Origin: Sander lucioperca
Lineage: Eukaryota > Chordata > Actinopteri > Perciformes > Percidae
Assembly (NCBI RefSeq): GCF_008315115.2
Contig: NC_050185.1
Span: forward strand, 29,745,342 to 29,809,341
Direction of reading: 5' to 3'
Length of the DNA stretch: 64,000 bases
The position numbers and the translations under genes are program-made. Below the pieces are notes generated by a model, which had not been told where the DNA came from, did no database searches, and saw only the letters and a program-made list of their open reading frames with translations. Position 1 is the first letter of the stretch; each line of letters opens with the position of its first letter. Of the stretch, positions 36,656 to 64,000 are shown piece after piece.

Positions 36656-37831
36656 AAGCCTGGGATCACTGCTGTCCTCTCCTCCCTCCTCTTGACCCTT
36701 AACCTCCAGCTCTTCATTCTTCCGTCTCGCCGTCTCTGTCTTTCATCTTTTTCACATTTGTTTCTCTCGCTGTCTGTAGCTGGCTCTCTATCTTTTCTGT
36801 TTGAATTTTAAATGGCTGATGTTTATTTTTTTAGTTTAGCAAGAAACACACAAAAGTTGAAGCTGGAGCTGAACAAATTAGTCAAATTGGTCAAATTTAA
36901 GTGCAGATTTTGTGGTAATACTTTGGCAATAATTACATTTTATTCACCAAGTTAATTGCTGAGCTCTAGGAACTAAAGAAGTCAGAGAGGACAAACAGTC
37001 AGGTTGGAGAAAAAAAACGTCAGATTAGCAAAACCTTAGAATTAGAAAAAACATAGACAAACAGTGACATCATGACCTGTAAATAATGTGGTACATGTCA
37101 TCTAGATAACCTGGAGGCTTGTTTGCAATCTGTCTGATCATCTGAACGCCCCTCCAGACTTCGCTGTAGCAACGTCACCGTGTTCCCAGATCTCAGCTGT
37201 TCATTTGTTGATCATAACTGATAGAAATGATCGACAAAAACTACAAAAATACATTTTAATGACTTGTCATGTTCCTTTTAATTGCCAATGGAAACAAACA
37301 GGCTCTAGGAAGATGCCTTTTTACAGATACTAGTTGGGGATTCTAATGCACTGAATCACCAAAGAGCAACCAGAAACTGGCGACGCACAGTAAAGACATA
37401 GTGTAAACACAAAAACAAATTGTATCCATCTGCATAACCCAATAAAAGTAACCTTAACAGTTGCCTGATACTCACAAAAATCTTATGAAAATAAATGCTA
37501 AACACACCAATTAATAAGCCAGTTAAGAGTTATGCTTTTTTGAAAGGTGCACGTAAACGGCCCCGCAAACCTACGCAGAGAAGGTTGTTGCAGGTAACAG
37601 GGAGTCAGAGGAGCCAATGTGGGGAATATAAAAAAAGGCAAACGTTATTCAATCGGTATGTACAAGTATAAAAGAAAAAGCCATGCAAATGTCTGCAAAC
37701 CACTTCATAGAGAACCAGAACCGGCTCAATTGTCACTAAAGTTTCGCCAAAAGCTCAAAATCCTGGACGAGCCCCCATATATCACATCAGTTTTCAAATT
37801 TGTGAGAAGTTCAGAGTCCATGCAAGAGAAG
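36656..37831. other. Intergenic, no gene seen
   Basis: AT-rich sequence without recognisable coding or repeat structure. Confidence 0.45.
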
Positions 37832-38342
37832 AAGTGCTCATATTATGCTTATGGCTTCCCCCCTTTCCTTTATTGTGTTATATATCTTTTTTGTGCATGT
37901 TATAGGTTTACAAAGTGAAAAAGCCCAAAGTCCACCCCAAAGGGACTTACCATCTCCAACAGAAAACACTGTTCACTAACTGCTCCAAACAGCTCTATTG
38001 TAGTCCAGCCTTTACTTCAGAGACAAACGTGGTCACTTTGGAACACACGTTATAATGCTCGCCTAGCTGCTAGCGTAACACGCCCTCATACTCTGCTTCT
38101 GACTGGCTAGTAGTCCTTACCTAGGTACTGCGCATGTGCGACTCCCAACAAAGATTGAACAGAAGTGAGAGGTCTCACTCTGTAGCTAAAACAGAGAGCT
38201 CAACACACAGGGTGAAAAGAGGAGCTGCAGCAATGTGCAGTACAACAAAAATGTTTTTTTGAAAATTAAACCATGTAAACCTATTCTGATGTAACCTCTA
38301 AATACAATTATGAACCTGAAAATGAGCATAATATGAGCACTT
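37832..38342. mobile_element. MITE with AGTGCTCATATTATGCT termini
   Basis: AAGTGCTCATATTATGCT at the left is the inverse of AGCATAATATGAGCACTT at the right. This is an abundant teleost non-autonomous DNA transposon. The target duplication is not clear. Confidence 0.78.
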
Positions 38343-38559
38343 TAAACAGATGTGTCAAAGCTAAAGGTAACAAACAACGGCATGTGGGAATCAGGAATGA
38401 ATGCAATGCATTCAGCTGAGGGAGAGAGAAGTAATGACCACATGGAGCTGCATGCAGGTGAACTAGACACGCTGACTGTCAGCCAGTTTCCACCTGATCT
38501 CGACATGGACAGCCCATTTTTGTAGGTTTCCAATGAAAGTATCAGTGTAGCCAATATGA

Positions 38560-41091
38560 CAGAGACAAGGACACAGAGCTGCTTTATTTTAAATTATACT
38601 TTATTTCATATAAAAACAAAACAATAAACAAATAAATTAGATATTTCTAAAATAATTCTCTTGAGGAAATGTTTAAGAACTCTGTGATTGTTTACAGTTT
38701 GTATCTGGGAGAAGAGCAAATAACTGGAATGTAAAGATGTAAATGTGTCCGGACACTTTGTGTGTTTGTATGTAAATGTAAAAAGCTTCATTCCACAATG
38801 AGACACCAGATGATTGACAGCACGAAGAGCAAACAAATGAGTAGAGAAGATACACAAATCCTTCATTGATTAAACGGTTGACTGGCTTCACACAAAGGAA
38901 GATGATTGGAGGATGCATTTAAAGCATTTTGGAATGAAACCCCATTTCAACTTTGCAACACTTGAAAAAAGAAAGCGAGCAGTGAGAAATGAAGCGACAC
39001 AACTGGCGATGCAGGTACAGTATAGTATAGTACATTTCGGATGAAAATCAATTAAATTCAATGGAATCACCGGATTAACTTGGTACAATCTCTTTTTTGT
39101 TGAAATCTTTTTCTGTCAGTGGTTGTTTGGTTTGTGTCTAAATTGTTTTGCTTGTGGTCAGATTCAGCAGGTGGAGCGGGACTTAGTTGGCATTTTTACC
39201 CCACAGGGGAATTTTCTGCAGCTGGTCCCGATGGTGAATCTGAATTAAGATTGGTAATTTCAAACATGGTGGCTGTGGGGATAAAGATAGGGGCGTTTGG
39301 GAGAGAAGAGGAGACATTACCATAATAAGAGCCTCTTCATTTGCACACAAGCAATCCCCACACATCCACCACCAACCCCCCCCCAAACTCCCTCTGGTCC
39401 GTAGTCACACCCATTAAGCCTGCAAAGCCTTCATTGTCCGGCCAGGCTGCGGACCTGAGGACCCCTCGCCAACAGATTGGGCTGGGTGAAGGGTTACAGC
39501 CAGACAAAGGAGGCTTCCTCCCCCTTCTCCTCTATTTGAAATCAATCACACTGGCTTTCACATGCAGTGCCCCCCCCCCCCTTCCCCACCTCCTCCTTGT
39601 CAGCAGTGACAGTGGGCTTGGGCAAGCTCCCCAACAGAGTCCCCAATGCTATTTAGGTTAAGTCCCATCCTGGACACACTGTCTCTGACAATGTAGACTG
39701 AAAGAGTAAAGCTGTTGTTAGAGGAAGCGCACGTAATGTTGTCTCAAAGTTGACGTGGTTGTTTAAACATGTAAATGAGTCTCATGAGCTTTGAACACTT
39801 CAAAACTTGCTAAAAACATTTTGGTGGTTTCCGTCCAACAACAGCAACAAGAACTGGAACTCTTTCTGGTATTTAACCACTAATTGTTTTCCTGGGCTGG
39901 AGGTCGAAGCAGTTTACTACAAAATGACAAATGGAGGGTTTCATTCCAAAAAAAAAAAAAATTAAGCCATCTTTAAAGGCACCAATCCATCATTCTTTAA
40001 CCACATACATTTGAGGTTTGAGTTGTTGAATTTTGTGTTTCTCAGTTGGTCAAGATTTGGGTTGGTTTTTAAAAATGTTTGCAAAAGTTGCTGATGTGTA
40101 CCAATTTTAACAGCATCTACTGTTAATTTATGATTTGGGTGATTTTTGGAGATCATTAAATACAATTTGTTTTTTTCTAAATTGAATATTTTTGGAATGA
40201 AACATGGACACGAAGACAGTGTGACAGCTGCGACAGGTTTGGCACTTGAAACACCAGATTAAATTCCTCTCTCCTTTCGCCTCCAATAACCTTCATTTTT
40301 GTGTCATTCAGAATAATTTATGAAAGACAATCGTCTTTCTGCTGTTAATATGTACATACAATATTTTTTATATTCTAATATATTCACAGGAAATCATATG
40401 GCACTTTGCTGCCGCTACAGCAACTTCTTAGCACAAGGGATCCTGAGATTTAAGACCGTTTTCTTTTTAAATAAGCAACACAAAAGTAAAATAATCTTAT
40501 ATAGAGAGATTTAAATTTAACAATCAGTTTCTTCTTTTTTATCATAGCAAAATAAATCTTTTTTTTGTTTGTTAAAAATGTCTTTATCACCGAGGTTTCT
40601 CGCCCTGGTTTTGGGATGTGTAAGGAGATCATTGTCCGTCGCCTCGCTGAGGGAGAGTTGATCAAAGAAAGCATGAGTACCAGGTTGGTTTTTTTTCTGT
40701 GGTGTTTAGTGCCGCAGTTTTCCAACTTTTCCAACTTTTCCAACTGTTCTTGGGCACAGTGCCAGAGCTGATAGTCCAAAGTACCACGTTTAGTTTGTCC
40801 TTTTTTCTTCTGCCCACGATGAAATGCTTTTCTTCAAACCTTCACCGTGTGATGAAGCCCACCGGCCTTAGTGCTCCACGTGCATGCATGTGTTTCTATG
40901 TGTGTGTATAAATGCCCACCTGTATCTAAGGGCTTCGCCTGGTGCCATAATGGAGGTCCAATGGAAAACTTCTTGAATAGAAGCTTCAACTTAACTTTAG
41001 AAATGCAGCGGCGGGCCTCCAATATGGCCACCAGTGGATGCGTTACCTTGTGTTCATGTCTGTATATGTGTGGGTGCCTTCAGTTGTGAGT
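38560..41091 (-). other. fgfr4: fgfr4 3' flank, probable long 3' UTR
   Basis: No other gene is visible between the stop codon and 38.5 kb. The best minus-strand AATAAA signals are at 38605-38600 and 38588-38583; I saw none closer to the stop. If they are used, the 3' UTR would be about 2.5 kb. Poly-pyrimidine and poly-C runs occur at 39378-39386 and 39571-39580. The extent is inferred. Confidence 0.3.
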
Positions 41092-55901
<14,810 letters not shown>

Positions 55902-57217
55902 CGTCTGTGTGTGTCTTCTGGTTTAAAATGAAGGTAGAAATATACGCAGGAAGCCTGGAGTTGGCCTCACACTCCGGTCCCTGGCATTGGGAACTTCAGA
56001 AACCCACAAAAAGTCTCTAAATCAGAATCCTGCAGATGCAAACAAACATAACGGGAGACAGTTATCTGTTGATCAGAGATCTGGCTGGAGAGCAGCTTAA
56101 AGACACAAACTTCTCTGTTCAGTTTTACACCAGGTGGCATAAAAACACAAACAATTGTTCAGACAAATAGTAAAAGAGGCTGTTTTGACTGCGTGCAGCT
56201 GTATTCTTAACCAGATGTCCTGCTAACTGTCCCACTCATCGGCCTCACATTGTCCAGGCTCTCCTGCGTCATGAATAAGGAGCAGGGCTGTTACCGCCTG
56301 TTGTTTGTCAATGGATGGCCCGGCTCAGTCTGCCCCGGGATAATGGGCCCTTACTGGGAAAACACTTGAAACTTGCCAGGAAGCTACAGAATGTGAAGGA
56401 GCAGCAGAGACGGGCAGCTGAGGAGACTTCAGGTGGAAACAGGTGACTGCTCACCGAAGCGTCAAATACTCAGAGTGCCATCTGACTGCAGACCGCACCT
56501 TAAATCTGAGCGTTGTACATCCCAGTATAACTCTAAACTTTAACTCTAAACTGGCAATTATGTTCTTGTTTAATCGAGTAACTGTTTGGTCTATAAGTTG
56601 TCAGAAAATGGCAAAATAAATGGCCATCACAGTGTCCAAAAGCCCAAGGTGATGTCTTCAGATGTCTAGTGATGTGTCACCAACAGTCCAAGGCCCCAAA
56701 GATGTATTTATTTATATATCACAATGAGTTGGAACTAAGATTTAGGATCTATATTTGGCATTTTTTTGCCTAAAAAAGGACTTAATCGATTACTCAAAAT
56801 ACTTGAATCCTTCTCTTTTAGCTTTAAACATTTTTAACCCTTTTTATATATATGATTAACTGCTGCATGCATCAATGGCATTTAAAGAATTACATTTCCG
56901 TATTGAAATAAAAGCAGAGTTCATAAACAACTTCAAAAATTGTGCAACTCTGTTAAATGGTCCATGGAACAACAAATACCTCAATTCCATGAGAACTGTT
57001 GTTTCTACTCGTATTACTACTGAAAATATTATTATAGAAAAGTTTTTAGAAATCACATTTAAGTACAACACTGTTGCCATTAACTCATTCTGAACACAAG
57101 CTATAAACATGAACACTAAAGGAATAATACGGTGATTTTTTTTGCTGTTGCTGCGAGTCGGGCCAACTGCGCACAGGCGCCAGACCCTGGTGCGTGGCTC
57201 CATGCATGCAGGCCGCG

Positions 57218-57219
<2 letters not shown>

Positions 57220-57266
<47 letters not shown>
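57220..57266 (+). repeat. (AC)n microsatellite in intron 1
   Basis: A pure tract of 47 bases. Confidence 0.95.
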
Positions 57267-57268
<2 letters not shown>

Positions 57269-57911
57269 TTTAAAGAAGCAGCCTGCTGAATGAAACGTAT
57301 TCTTTCTTCATTTTCTTCCTTTCTTTCTTTCTTTCAATTAAGGACTGGAAAAAAAAACATTTTCCTCATTCTGCTGCTGATTCCGCTGCCTCGCTGCTGC
57401 AGCCAAAACACTTCAACTGTATTCTACTCTTCAGGCCTGAAACACGGAGAGAGCTTTTATTATAAGCATGGCATATTTCTGTCACTTAAGCCACACTTAA
57501 TAAATCCGTCATATGCACTAGTTAGTCTCAAACAGTGCTTATGGACATGAGTTAGACCTGTTACTATTTCCTTTATACAGTTATAAAGCTGTCAGTCAAT
57601 CCATTCAGCATGCTGAGTGCCTGGCGCATTCATGGGATCAATAAAACATTTAAATGCAGTAATGACTTTAGATGTTTATTAAGGGAATTGTCCTGTAGAA
57701 GTGTCTGACGAGGACTGTCATCATGGACAAGTCCATGCGGGTGAAATAACTTTTAAGTGTGTCGTTTTTAATAATTTAATATGCGGTTGTTGCTGTGATC
57801 TGAGGGAGTTAAAGCGTCGCTCTGAGCGTCTTTCCTCCTGACAAATAGTCCGTGCGGAAGGTTCAATGGCTGATAAGTGACTCGTTTAGCTCTGTGCGTG
57901 TTGCAAAACAC

Positions 57912-57976
<65 letters not shown>
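57912..57976 (+). repeat. (AAT)n microsatellite in intron 1
   Basis: About 21 trinucleotide copies. Confidence 0.96.
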
Positions 57977-57978
<2 letters not shown>

Positions 57979-58276
57979 TTGGCCTTAAATGAAAGCCACA
58001 GTTTCTCTCCTGAAATCCCTGTTTAAAATGACAAAACGTGGATTTACATGGCAAATGAGCGATCCTGATTGGTGGAGAAATAGACCTTGCTGTGCCTTAT
58101 TTCAAGACTGTGAGCTGTTTTATGAAAACAAATGGAAGAAAGTAGAATGAACTGGCTCTAATAACAACATGTAATGCTTTAAGTAGTCTAATTAAACGTG
58201 AGACTTTTAGTCGCAATCTATAACCCACATTCTAAAATGAATGAAACAACAAAGCTGTCGGTCCAAATTCACTCAC

Positions 58277-58750
58277 CTTTCCTCCCGGTCTGTCCACGGA
58301 TCGATGACTGGCACCAGTGGGGGATCACTCCTTATCCCAGTCGATTCGAGTGAATATTGAAATCCTCATTTGGAGCTCTGGTGTCGCCGCTGTATCATTT
58401 CCTAAAAGCAGTCTGTGAGCGTTTGTTGTGTATCCGCCGTAAAAACGAAGTCGATCTTATAAATCCATCAAAAGCAGCCCCTTGGAACATGAACGACAGC
58501 TGCCGGGCTCTCCTGGTGACCGGGGGAGCTGTGATCCCCCCTGGGCAAAGTCCACTGCAGCCCGGCCGCTCAGAGGGCTAAATCCATGGAGAGAAAGAAA
58601 ACCAAACACGCAGCGAGAAGAGTGGATTAGCGCGAGTACAAAAACCTGTCCTTTCTCGCTGTGAAAATGTTGAAAAAGAGTCGATGTGGCGAGTAAAAGA
58701 GATTAATGAGAGGGTGATAAAAAAAACGTGTCCCCGCAGTTCAGAGTCCC
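58277..58750 (-). other. fgfr4: Probable non-coding first exon of fgfr4 (5' edge not determined)
   Basis: A strong consensus donor (AAAG|GTGAGT) on the minus strand has its last exon base at 58277. It lies 2.36 kb upstream of the acceptor of the start-codon exon at 55917. The sequence upstream is GC-rich for this window, with purine-rich tracts. I infer that this is the 5' UTR exon. The transcription start cannot be fixed from sequence, so the upper boundary given is only nominal. Confidence 0.45.
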
Positions 58751-59110
58751 CTCTTGGTTAAACTGTAGCCTTGGATAACTCTTTACGTGCGTCTTTACGC
58801 AGCGCTCCTGCAAGCTCTCTTCTTCTCGGTGAGTTTGTCCCGGTTAGATCGGAGCTCTGCCGCTCAAATGTTGGAGCTCAGCCTCCTCAGTCCCGTTTCC
58901 CTTCGACAGCAGAGAGAGACTGCGCGTCCTTCACACACCAGCCCGTATACAGCACTCTGCGGACTGCAGTCACAACAACAATGGTCAGAGAGCGGCCCGG
59001 AGCAGGAGGAGGGAGGAGAGAGAGAGGGGAGAGCGAGAGAGAGAGCGAGAGAGAGAGAGGAGGGGTGCGCTTCTGTTACCCCCACACTGAAAACACCCCT
59101 TATCCCTTAG
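58750..59110 (-). promoter_or_regulatory. Candidate fgfr4 promoter region
   Basis: A GC- and CpG-richer block sits just upstream of the inferred non-coding first exon. It holds a GA-rich tract at about 59016-59058 that is purine-rich on the plus strand. No clear TATA box was identified. The call rests on position and composition only. Confidence 0.3.
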
Positions 59111-60010
<900 letters not shown>

Positions 60011-60216
60011 TGGATGATCTATCTATTGTTTCTAAAGTTCAGAAAAATTAAGGATAAGTTTTCCAAACTTCTTCTTTCCTGTTTCCATTCCTGTGGCTCC
60101 CTTTTATTAAAGTATGGCTTTTGGAGAATTTGATGGATGCATTTATCATCACTACATAACTGAGGATATATTATTTTGGCATATTCAGAATGCACTACAT
60201 GGCCAAAATACCATCT

Positions 60217-60458
60217 CTATGGACCTTTTTCACAGCAGACATGTTGACTTGTCATAGTAGGAACAGCACAGCTGAAATTGATAACCTTAACGATGGCTCA
60301 GTTCCATCAAGTGTCCCAGTAAGCTATTTCAGTGAGTCAGCATGAACAATACCAGGGCTTCTCCTAAGTGGAATGTAGCCATCATTAATGGTTTGGAATA
60401 CACCTGTGCTTTTCCTACTATGACATGTCAACATGTCCGACGTGAAAAAGGTCTATAG
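60217..60458. mobile_element. Small MITE with about 45-bp inverted ends
   Basis: GGACCTTTTTCAC with ACATGTTGACTTGTCATAGT at the left is mirrored at the right by ACTATGACATGTCAACATGT and GTGAAAAAGGTC. The duplication is unclear. Confidence 0.7.
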
Positions 60459-60719
60459 ACATCCAATGAAGGAAAATCTTAATGCTACAACATACAATCA
60501 TTATTTAAACAATAATGGGTTTCCAACTTTGTGGCAACAGTTTGAAGAATCCCCCGTGCACAAAGCCCGCTCCATTAAGAAATGGTTCTCCCAATTTGGT
60601 GTGGAATAGTCTATATCCACAACGTTCCACTTCCGGGATTGTTTAGGTGCCGCTGGAAATTCCACCGGCTGGATGTCCGTTACCTTCCACTTTTTTTCTG
60701 TTGTAATTTTAAACTCCGG

Positions 60720-61278
60720 TCACTTTACGCTACGCTCTGCAGTGCCCTGCTACGCCCTGCTATGTCCTTCTATGCCCTGCAGTGCCCTACTACGTCCTGC
60801 TATGTCCTGCTATGCCCTGCTACGCCCTGCAATGCCCTGCTACGTCCTGCTATGTCCTGCTATGTCCTGCTATGCCCTGCTACGCCCTGCAATGCCCTGC
60901 TACGTCCTGCTATGTCCTGCTATGTCCTGCTATGCCCTGCTATGCCCTGCTACACTCTGTAACGCCCTGCAGTGCCCTGCTACGCCATTAACTACTACAA
61001 CTACTATTTCTAGTCATAGTTCCATTATCTTTATTGTGACTATAATTGCCACTGTTCATCACACCCCCAACCGGCACCGTCAGACAACCGCCTACCAAGA
61101 GCCTGGGTCTGTCCCAGGTTTCTCCCTAAAAGGAAGTTTTTCCATGCCACTGTCGCACTAAATGCTTGTTCTTGGGGGAATTACTGGAATTTCTTTGTAA
61201 ATTATAGAGTGTGGTCTAGACCTACTCTATCTGTAAAGTGTCTTGAGATAACTGTTGTTATGATTTGATACTATAAAT
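60720..61278 (+). mobile_element. Retroelement 3'-end/SINE-like insertion carrying a 10-bp minisatellite
   Basis: It splits an older DNA element (60590-60719 resumes at 61279). The 3' part contains CCCAGGTTTCTCCCTAAAAGG, CACTGTCGCACTAAATGCTT and GTCTTGAGATAACTGTTGTT, a high-copy teleost interspersed sequence. Its front is the tandem array at 60734-60990. Confidence 0.6.
60734..60990 (+). repeat. Minisatellite, 10-bp unit CCTGCTAYGY, higher-order 50-60 bp unit
   Basis: About 25 copies of a 10-mer (CCTGCTATGT, CCTGCTATGC, CCTGCTACGC, CCTGCAATGC) are arranged in a 50-60 bp higher-order pattern. 60841-60880 and 60901-60940 are identical. The open frames here are by-products of the repeat. Confidence 0.9.
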
Positions 61279-61330
61279 TTATGAGGACTATGGTTAAAAG
61301 AAGCCAATAAACCAGAGCACACAATGCGAG

Positions 61331-62479
61331 GTGGAGCCGACCTGATCACCCAACATCGGTGTTGGACATCACTAAGGCCATTAGCCCTTAAGACTGGCAG
61401 GTTTAATGCCACTCCAGAAGAAAACAGACTTTGATTATTATGTGAGCTAGATGAAATTGAGAATGAGGTTCAGTTTTTGTTTTATTGTCCTGTTTACGAG
61501 GACTAAAGGTATGTACTTTTTACTAAAATTAACTTTATATATGATGATTTCTTCTGGCTGGATGATAATGACAAATTTTAGTTTGAGAAAAGGAACCTCT
61601 TTGTAGAAGATTTTATTTGCCAAGCTTGGGAGAGAAGACAGAATATTTTGTTTAATAGCGAGCTGTAAAATAACCTATAATTTTGTGAAATGTAACGAAA
61701 TGCAACTGACATTTTGGTGACTATAAACCCATAAGAGTTGGGCACAAACTGTAGAAAAAAGAGTTGATGTTACAGAAAAGATTTGCAACAAGCTGATGTC
61801 TCTTTGGATTTATGTAGATTTATAAATCCACCAAAATCAATACTGAGGAAATATGTTGTTTCTAGTCAAATAATATCAGGATAACATGTGACCAGAATTG
61901 GTTCGAAGCCATTCAGGTTTGCCAGTTAGTTAACCCGTGTCCCTTTAAATGCCCAGCGTGGTTAAACTCTGCCAGTAAATTCATTTCAGCCTCTGAGAAA
62001 CCCTTCAGGATTATTGTTTCTGCCTCTGCAGGACAGTTTTTATTGTGAAGAGAGACAGGAAGTGCTGGGGAGAGAGAGCTACAAAGGCCCCCGGATTCAA
62101 ACATGGTTACATGATACCTGCTTTAGCTGAGCGAGCCACCGGGACACCCCAAGAAATGTTTGACTAAAGCTAAAATGCTCCTCCAACTTCAAAATAAAAG
62201 TTCCAAGTAAATCATGAAAAGAAGCTGAACACTTGTTTACTTTTAGCTGTCGGTCAGAATCCTCCAGCGGCCGCAGTGTGAGTAGGTTTACACAAAATTT
62301 ATGTGTGGAAATAAATTCCAGATTTGACCTTTGACCCTTTGTGGTACTACTGCAGGTCATATAGAGCTTTACAGCGAAAGTCAAAGTACACAAATAAACG
62401 AGGCAGAGTGGAAGTCATAAAGCAGATAAGAGCTGTGCTAAAGCAAGGGCCAGCCGCGATATGTGTGAGTCATACCTGA

Positions 62480-62481
<2 letters not shown>
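61331..62481. other. Intergenic, no gene seen
   Basis: Short frames only; no recognised domain or element. Confidence 0.45.

Positions 62482-62557
<76 letters not shown>
62482..62557 (+). repeat. (GT)n microsatellite
   Basis: A pure tract of about 76 bases, the longest GT tract in the window. Confidence 0.97.
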
Positions 62558-62559
<2 letters not shown>

Positions 62560-62690
62560 CCTGATAGATTTAGATTTTTTTTAGATTATTCTGATACCTG
62601 TGTTTTGGGAGGGGACGGGAGTGTTAATGTTATTGCACCTTGTTGTTGTGCTAATGAGACACAGGTGGGATTGCAGCCGCCTCAATTGTT

Positions 62691-62694
<4 letters not shown>

Positions 62695-62742
<48 letters not shown>
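62695..62742 (+). repeat. (AC)n microsatellite
   Basis: A pure tract of 48 bases, 138 bases after the GT tract and of opposite sense. Confidence 0.97.
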
Positions 62743-62744
<2 letters not shown>

Positions 62745-63214
62745 CTATAAAGAGCTCATTTGGCTGCTTCATGCTAACACGTTAGCACAATGCGATTTGA
62801 TAACACAATTATCTCTCATAGTAGAAAGAGACGGCTCTGAAGTTAAAAAGTATAAAATAATGTGAAATGATATATATACGCAAGACTGCTATTAGTTTGA
62901 GATCAGGAAGACCAGAATGCATTGCAGCCACATTAAATGTATCCTCACTGAGAGGATCAGCTGACAGAAATCACGACTGTGGTTTTAGGAGTTTAAATCT
63001 AAATTAGCAAAATAGTGAAATAAGGTTATATACATTTGTGGAAGACAGTAATTGCAAATAAACAAGCTGAATGTAAACATGAATGTAATACATGTACATG
63101 CATAATGAGTAATATTTACAGAGGTGAAAACAGTTATCACACAGTATGTAAAAGTATTGAAAGATAAAGTGAGGGTTTTAGAGTAAAGTGACATGCGATG
63201 ATCTCAGAGCTCAA

Positions 63215-63800
63215 GAGTTCAAGAGTTCAGAAGTCTTATGGCCTGTGGAATGAAGCTGTCCCTGAGCCTGGAGGTGCGGGACCTGATGCTGCGTTACTGT
63301 CTGCCGGACGGCAGCAGACAGAACAGTTTGTGTCTCGGGGGATTTGAGTCTCTGACAATGCGTTCCATTTACCTCGGAACTCTGAACTTTTCATTGTGGG
63401 GTTAGCTCTAGCGAGGTTAGCCATTGTTAGCAATACCATTTGATAAGGCATTAGGCAGTTTTATGTGCATACAAACACAACAACATAACAACATGTCCAC
63501 AGATAGAAGTTGGACAGGACTGTGTGAGACAGAAGTGCTAATAACTGTATGTTACTACAGCTTTCACAACTGATGATGCACAGAGCATCTATGTTGGATT
63601 TTGAGCTCGGGGTACTTCGGAGCTCGGAAATCCGAGGTCAAGGGTGTTTCCGACTTTGACCTCGGAAAATCCAACTTCAAAGTACAAATGGAACCCACTA
63701 TGATTATCCTGGCGGCCTTCTTCTTACATCGCTGGGTGCAGAAGTCCTCATGGACGGCAGCTCCGTCTGCTGATGTGCTGAGCAGTTTTTACCACCACCA
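63215..63800 (+). mobile_element. Retroelement fragment, interrupted by a MITE
   Basis: CTTATGGCCTGTGGAATGAA, CTGTCTGCCGGACGGCAGCA and, after the nested MITE, CATCGCTGGGTGCAGAAGTC form a segment repeated in many teleost genomes. The class is uncertain. Confidence 0.5.
63362..63694. mobile_element. MITE nested in a retroelement fragment
   Basis: The termini GTTCCATTT and AAATGGAAC are inverted, and the interior is rich in CTCGGA/TCCGAG motifs. It interrupts a retroelement-like sequence that runs up to 63361 and resumes after 63694. Confidence 0.65.
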
Positions 63801-64000
63801 CTACTTCTACGGAATCAAATACCTCAACTTGAGATCCCCCACCTGGACCAGACTCTCCATCCCTCCCATATGTTTATCTGATGACATCAGTGATATGGCG
63901 GGTCACTCCCGACCCTCCCGCTGCCCCCAGGTCCTGATAGCATTGATAGCCTGCTGCATACTGATGTTAATGCTAATGGAGAGAATACCAGGGCTGGTTG

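Larger units (their letters stand above)
55918..58276 (-). other. fgfr4 intron 1 (2.4 kb)
   Basis: This intron lies between the inferred non-coding exon 1 and the start-codon exon. It contains a CA microsatellite (57220-57266) and an AAT microsatellite (57912-57976). The stretch 56220-56480 is non-repetitive and balanced in composition and could hold regulatory sequence, but nothing specific was identified. Confidence 0.45.

Noticed and set aside
60582..61161. Open frames of 126-162 codons rich in Cys-Pro-Ala-Met
   Set aside because: The 10-bp tandem repeat stays open because 30 bp is a multiple of three; this is not a gene.

Overview
The window is vertebrate genomic DNA from a ray-finned fish, most likely a percomorph teleost. 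The signs are an intron-rich vertebrate receptor gene, long CA/GT microsatellites, and many copies of repeat families typical of teleosts: an RTE-type LINE ending in GATG repeats, hAT, PIF/Harbinger and piggyBac-type non-autonomous elements, and tRNA-derived SINEs. There is no prokaryotic gene organisation. Nearly all short open frames are microsatellite, antisense or intron noise.

One host protein-coding gene is clear: fgfr4 on the minus strand, coding from 55901 (start) to 41092 (stop). I resolved 20 coding exons whose splice sites and phases all agree, giving 2823 nt and a predicted 940-residue receptor. A non-coding first exon probably ends at 58277. Domain order: signal peptide, an extra N-terminal Ig domain (Ig0), a 17-residue linker, Ig I, acid box, Ig II, Ig III (IIIc-type only), transmembrane helix, juxtamembrane segment, tyrosine kinase, C-tail with a PLC-gamma-type YLDL motif. 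FGFR4 identity rests on kinase and Ig III signatures. From the transmembrane segment onward, residue numbers equal human FGFR4 numbers plus 129. Ig0 has the exon structure and phases of the Ig III exon pair, so it looks like a duplicated D3 module placed upstream of D1.

Layout: 1-7 kb, repeats including one arm of a 33-kb-spaced inverted repeat; 7.1-10.3 kb, a near full-length RTE-type LINE with a 12-bp target-site duplication, broken by one stop and one frameshift, lying between two opposite copies of a 600-bp MITE; 10.3-38.5 kb, intergenic DNA packed with DNA-transposon relics, several with exact 8-bp (hAT), TTA (Harbinger) or TTAA (piggyBac) duplications, plus SINEs and LTR-like sequence; 38.5-41.1 kb, probable fgfr4 3' UTR and downstream flank; 41.1-58.3 kb, fgfr4, with a hAT MITE in its large second intron; 58.3-59.5 kb, probable promoter and proximal upstream region; 59.5-64 kb, intergenic, with a TA/TAGA compound microsatellite, a 10-bp minisatellite and nested repeats.

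The best candidate for something unusual is the four-Ig architecture of this FGF receptor. Its extra module (Ig0 plus linker) is a phase-symmetric cassette of 375 nt that could be skipped to give an ordinary three-Ig FGFR4. I found no other convincing host gene and no novel multi-gene system.
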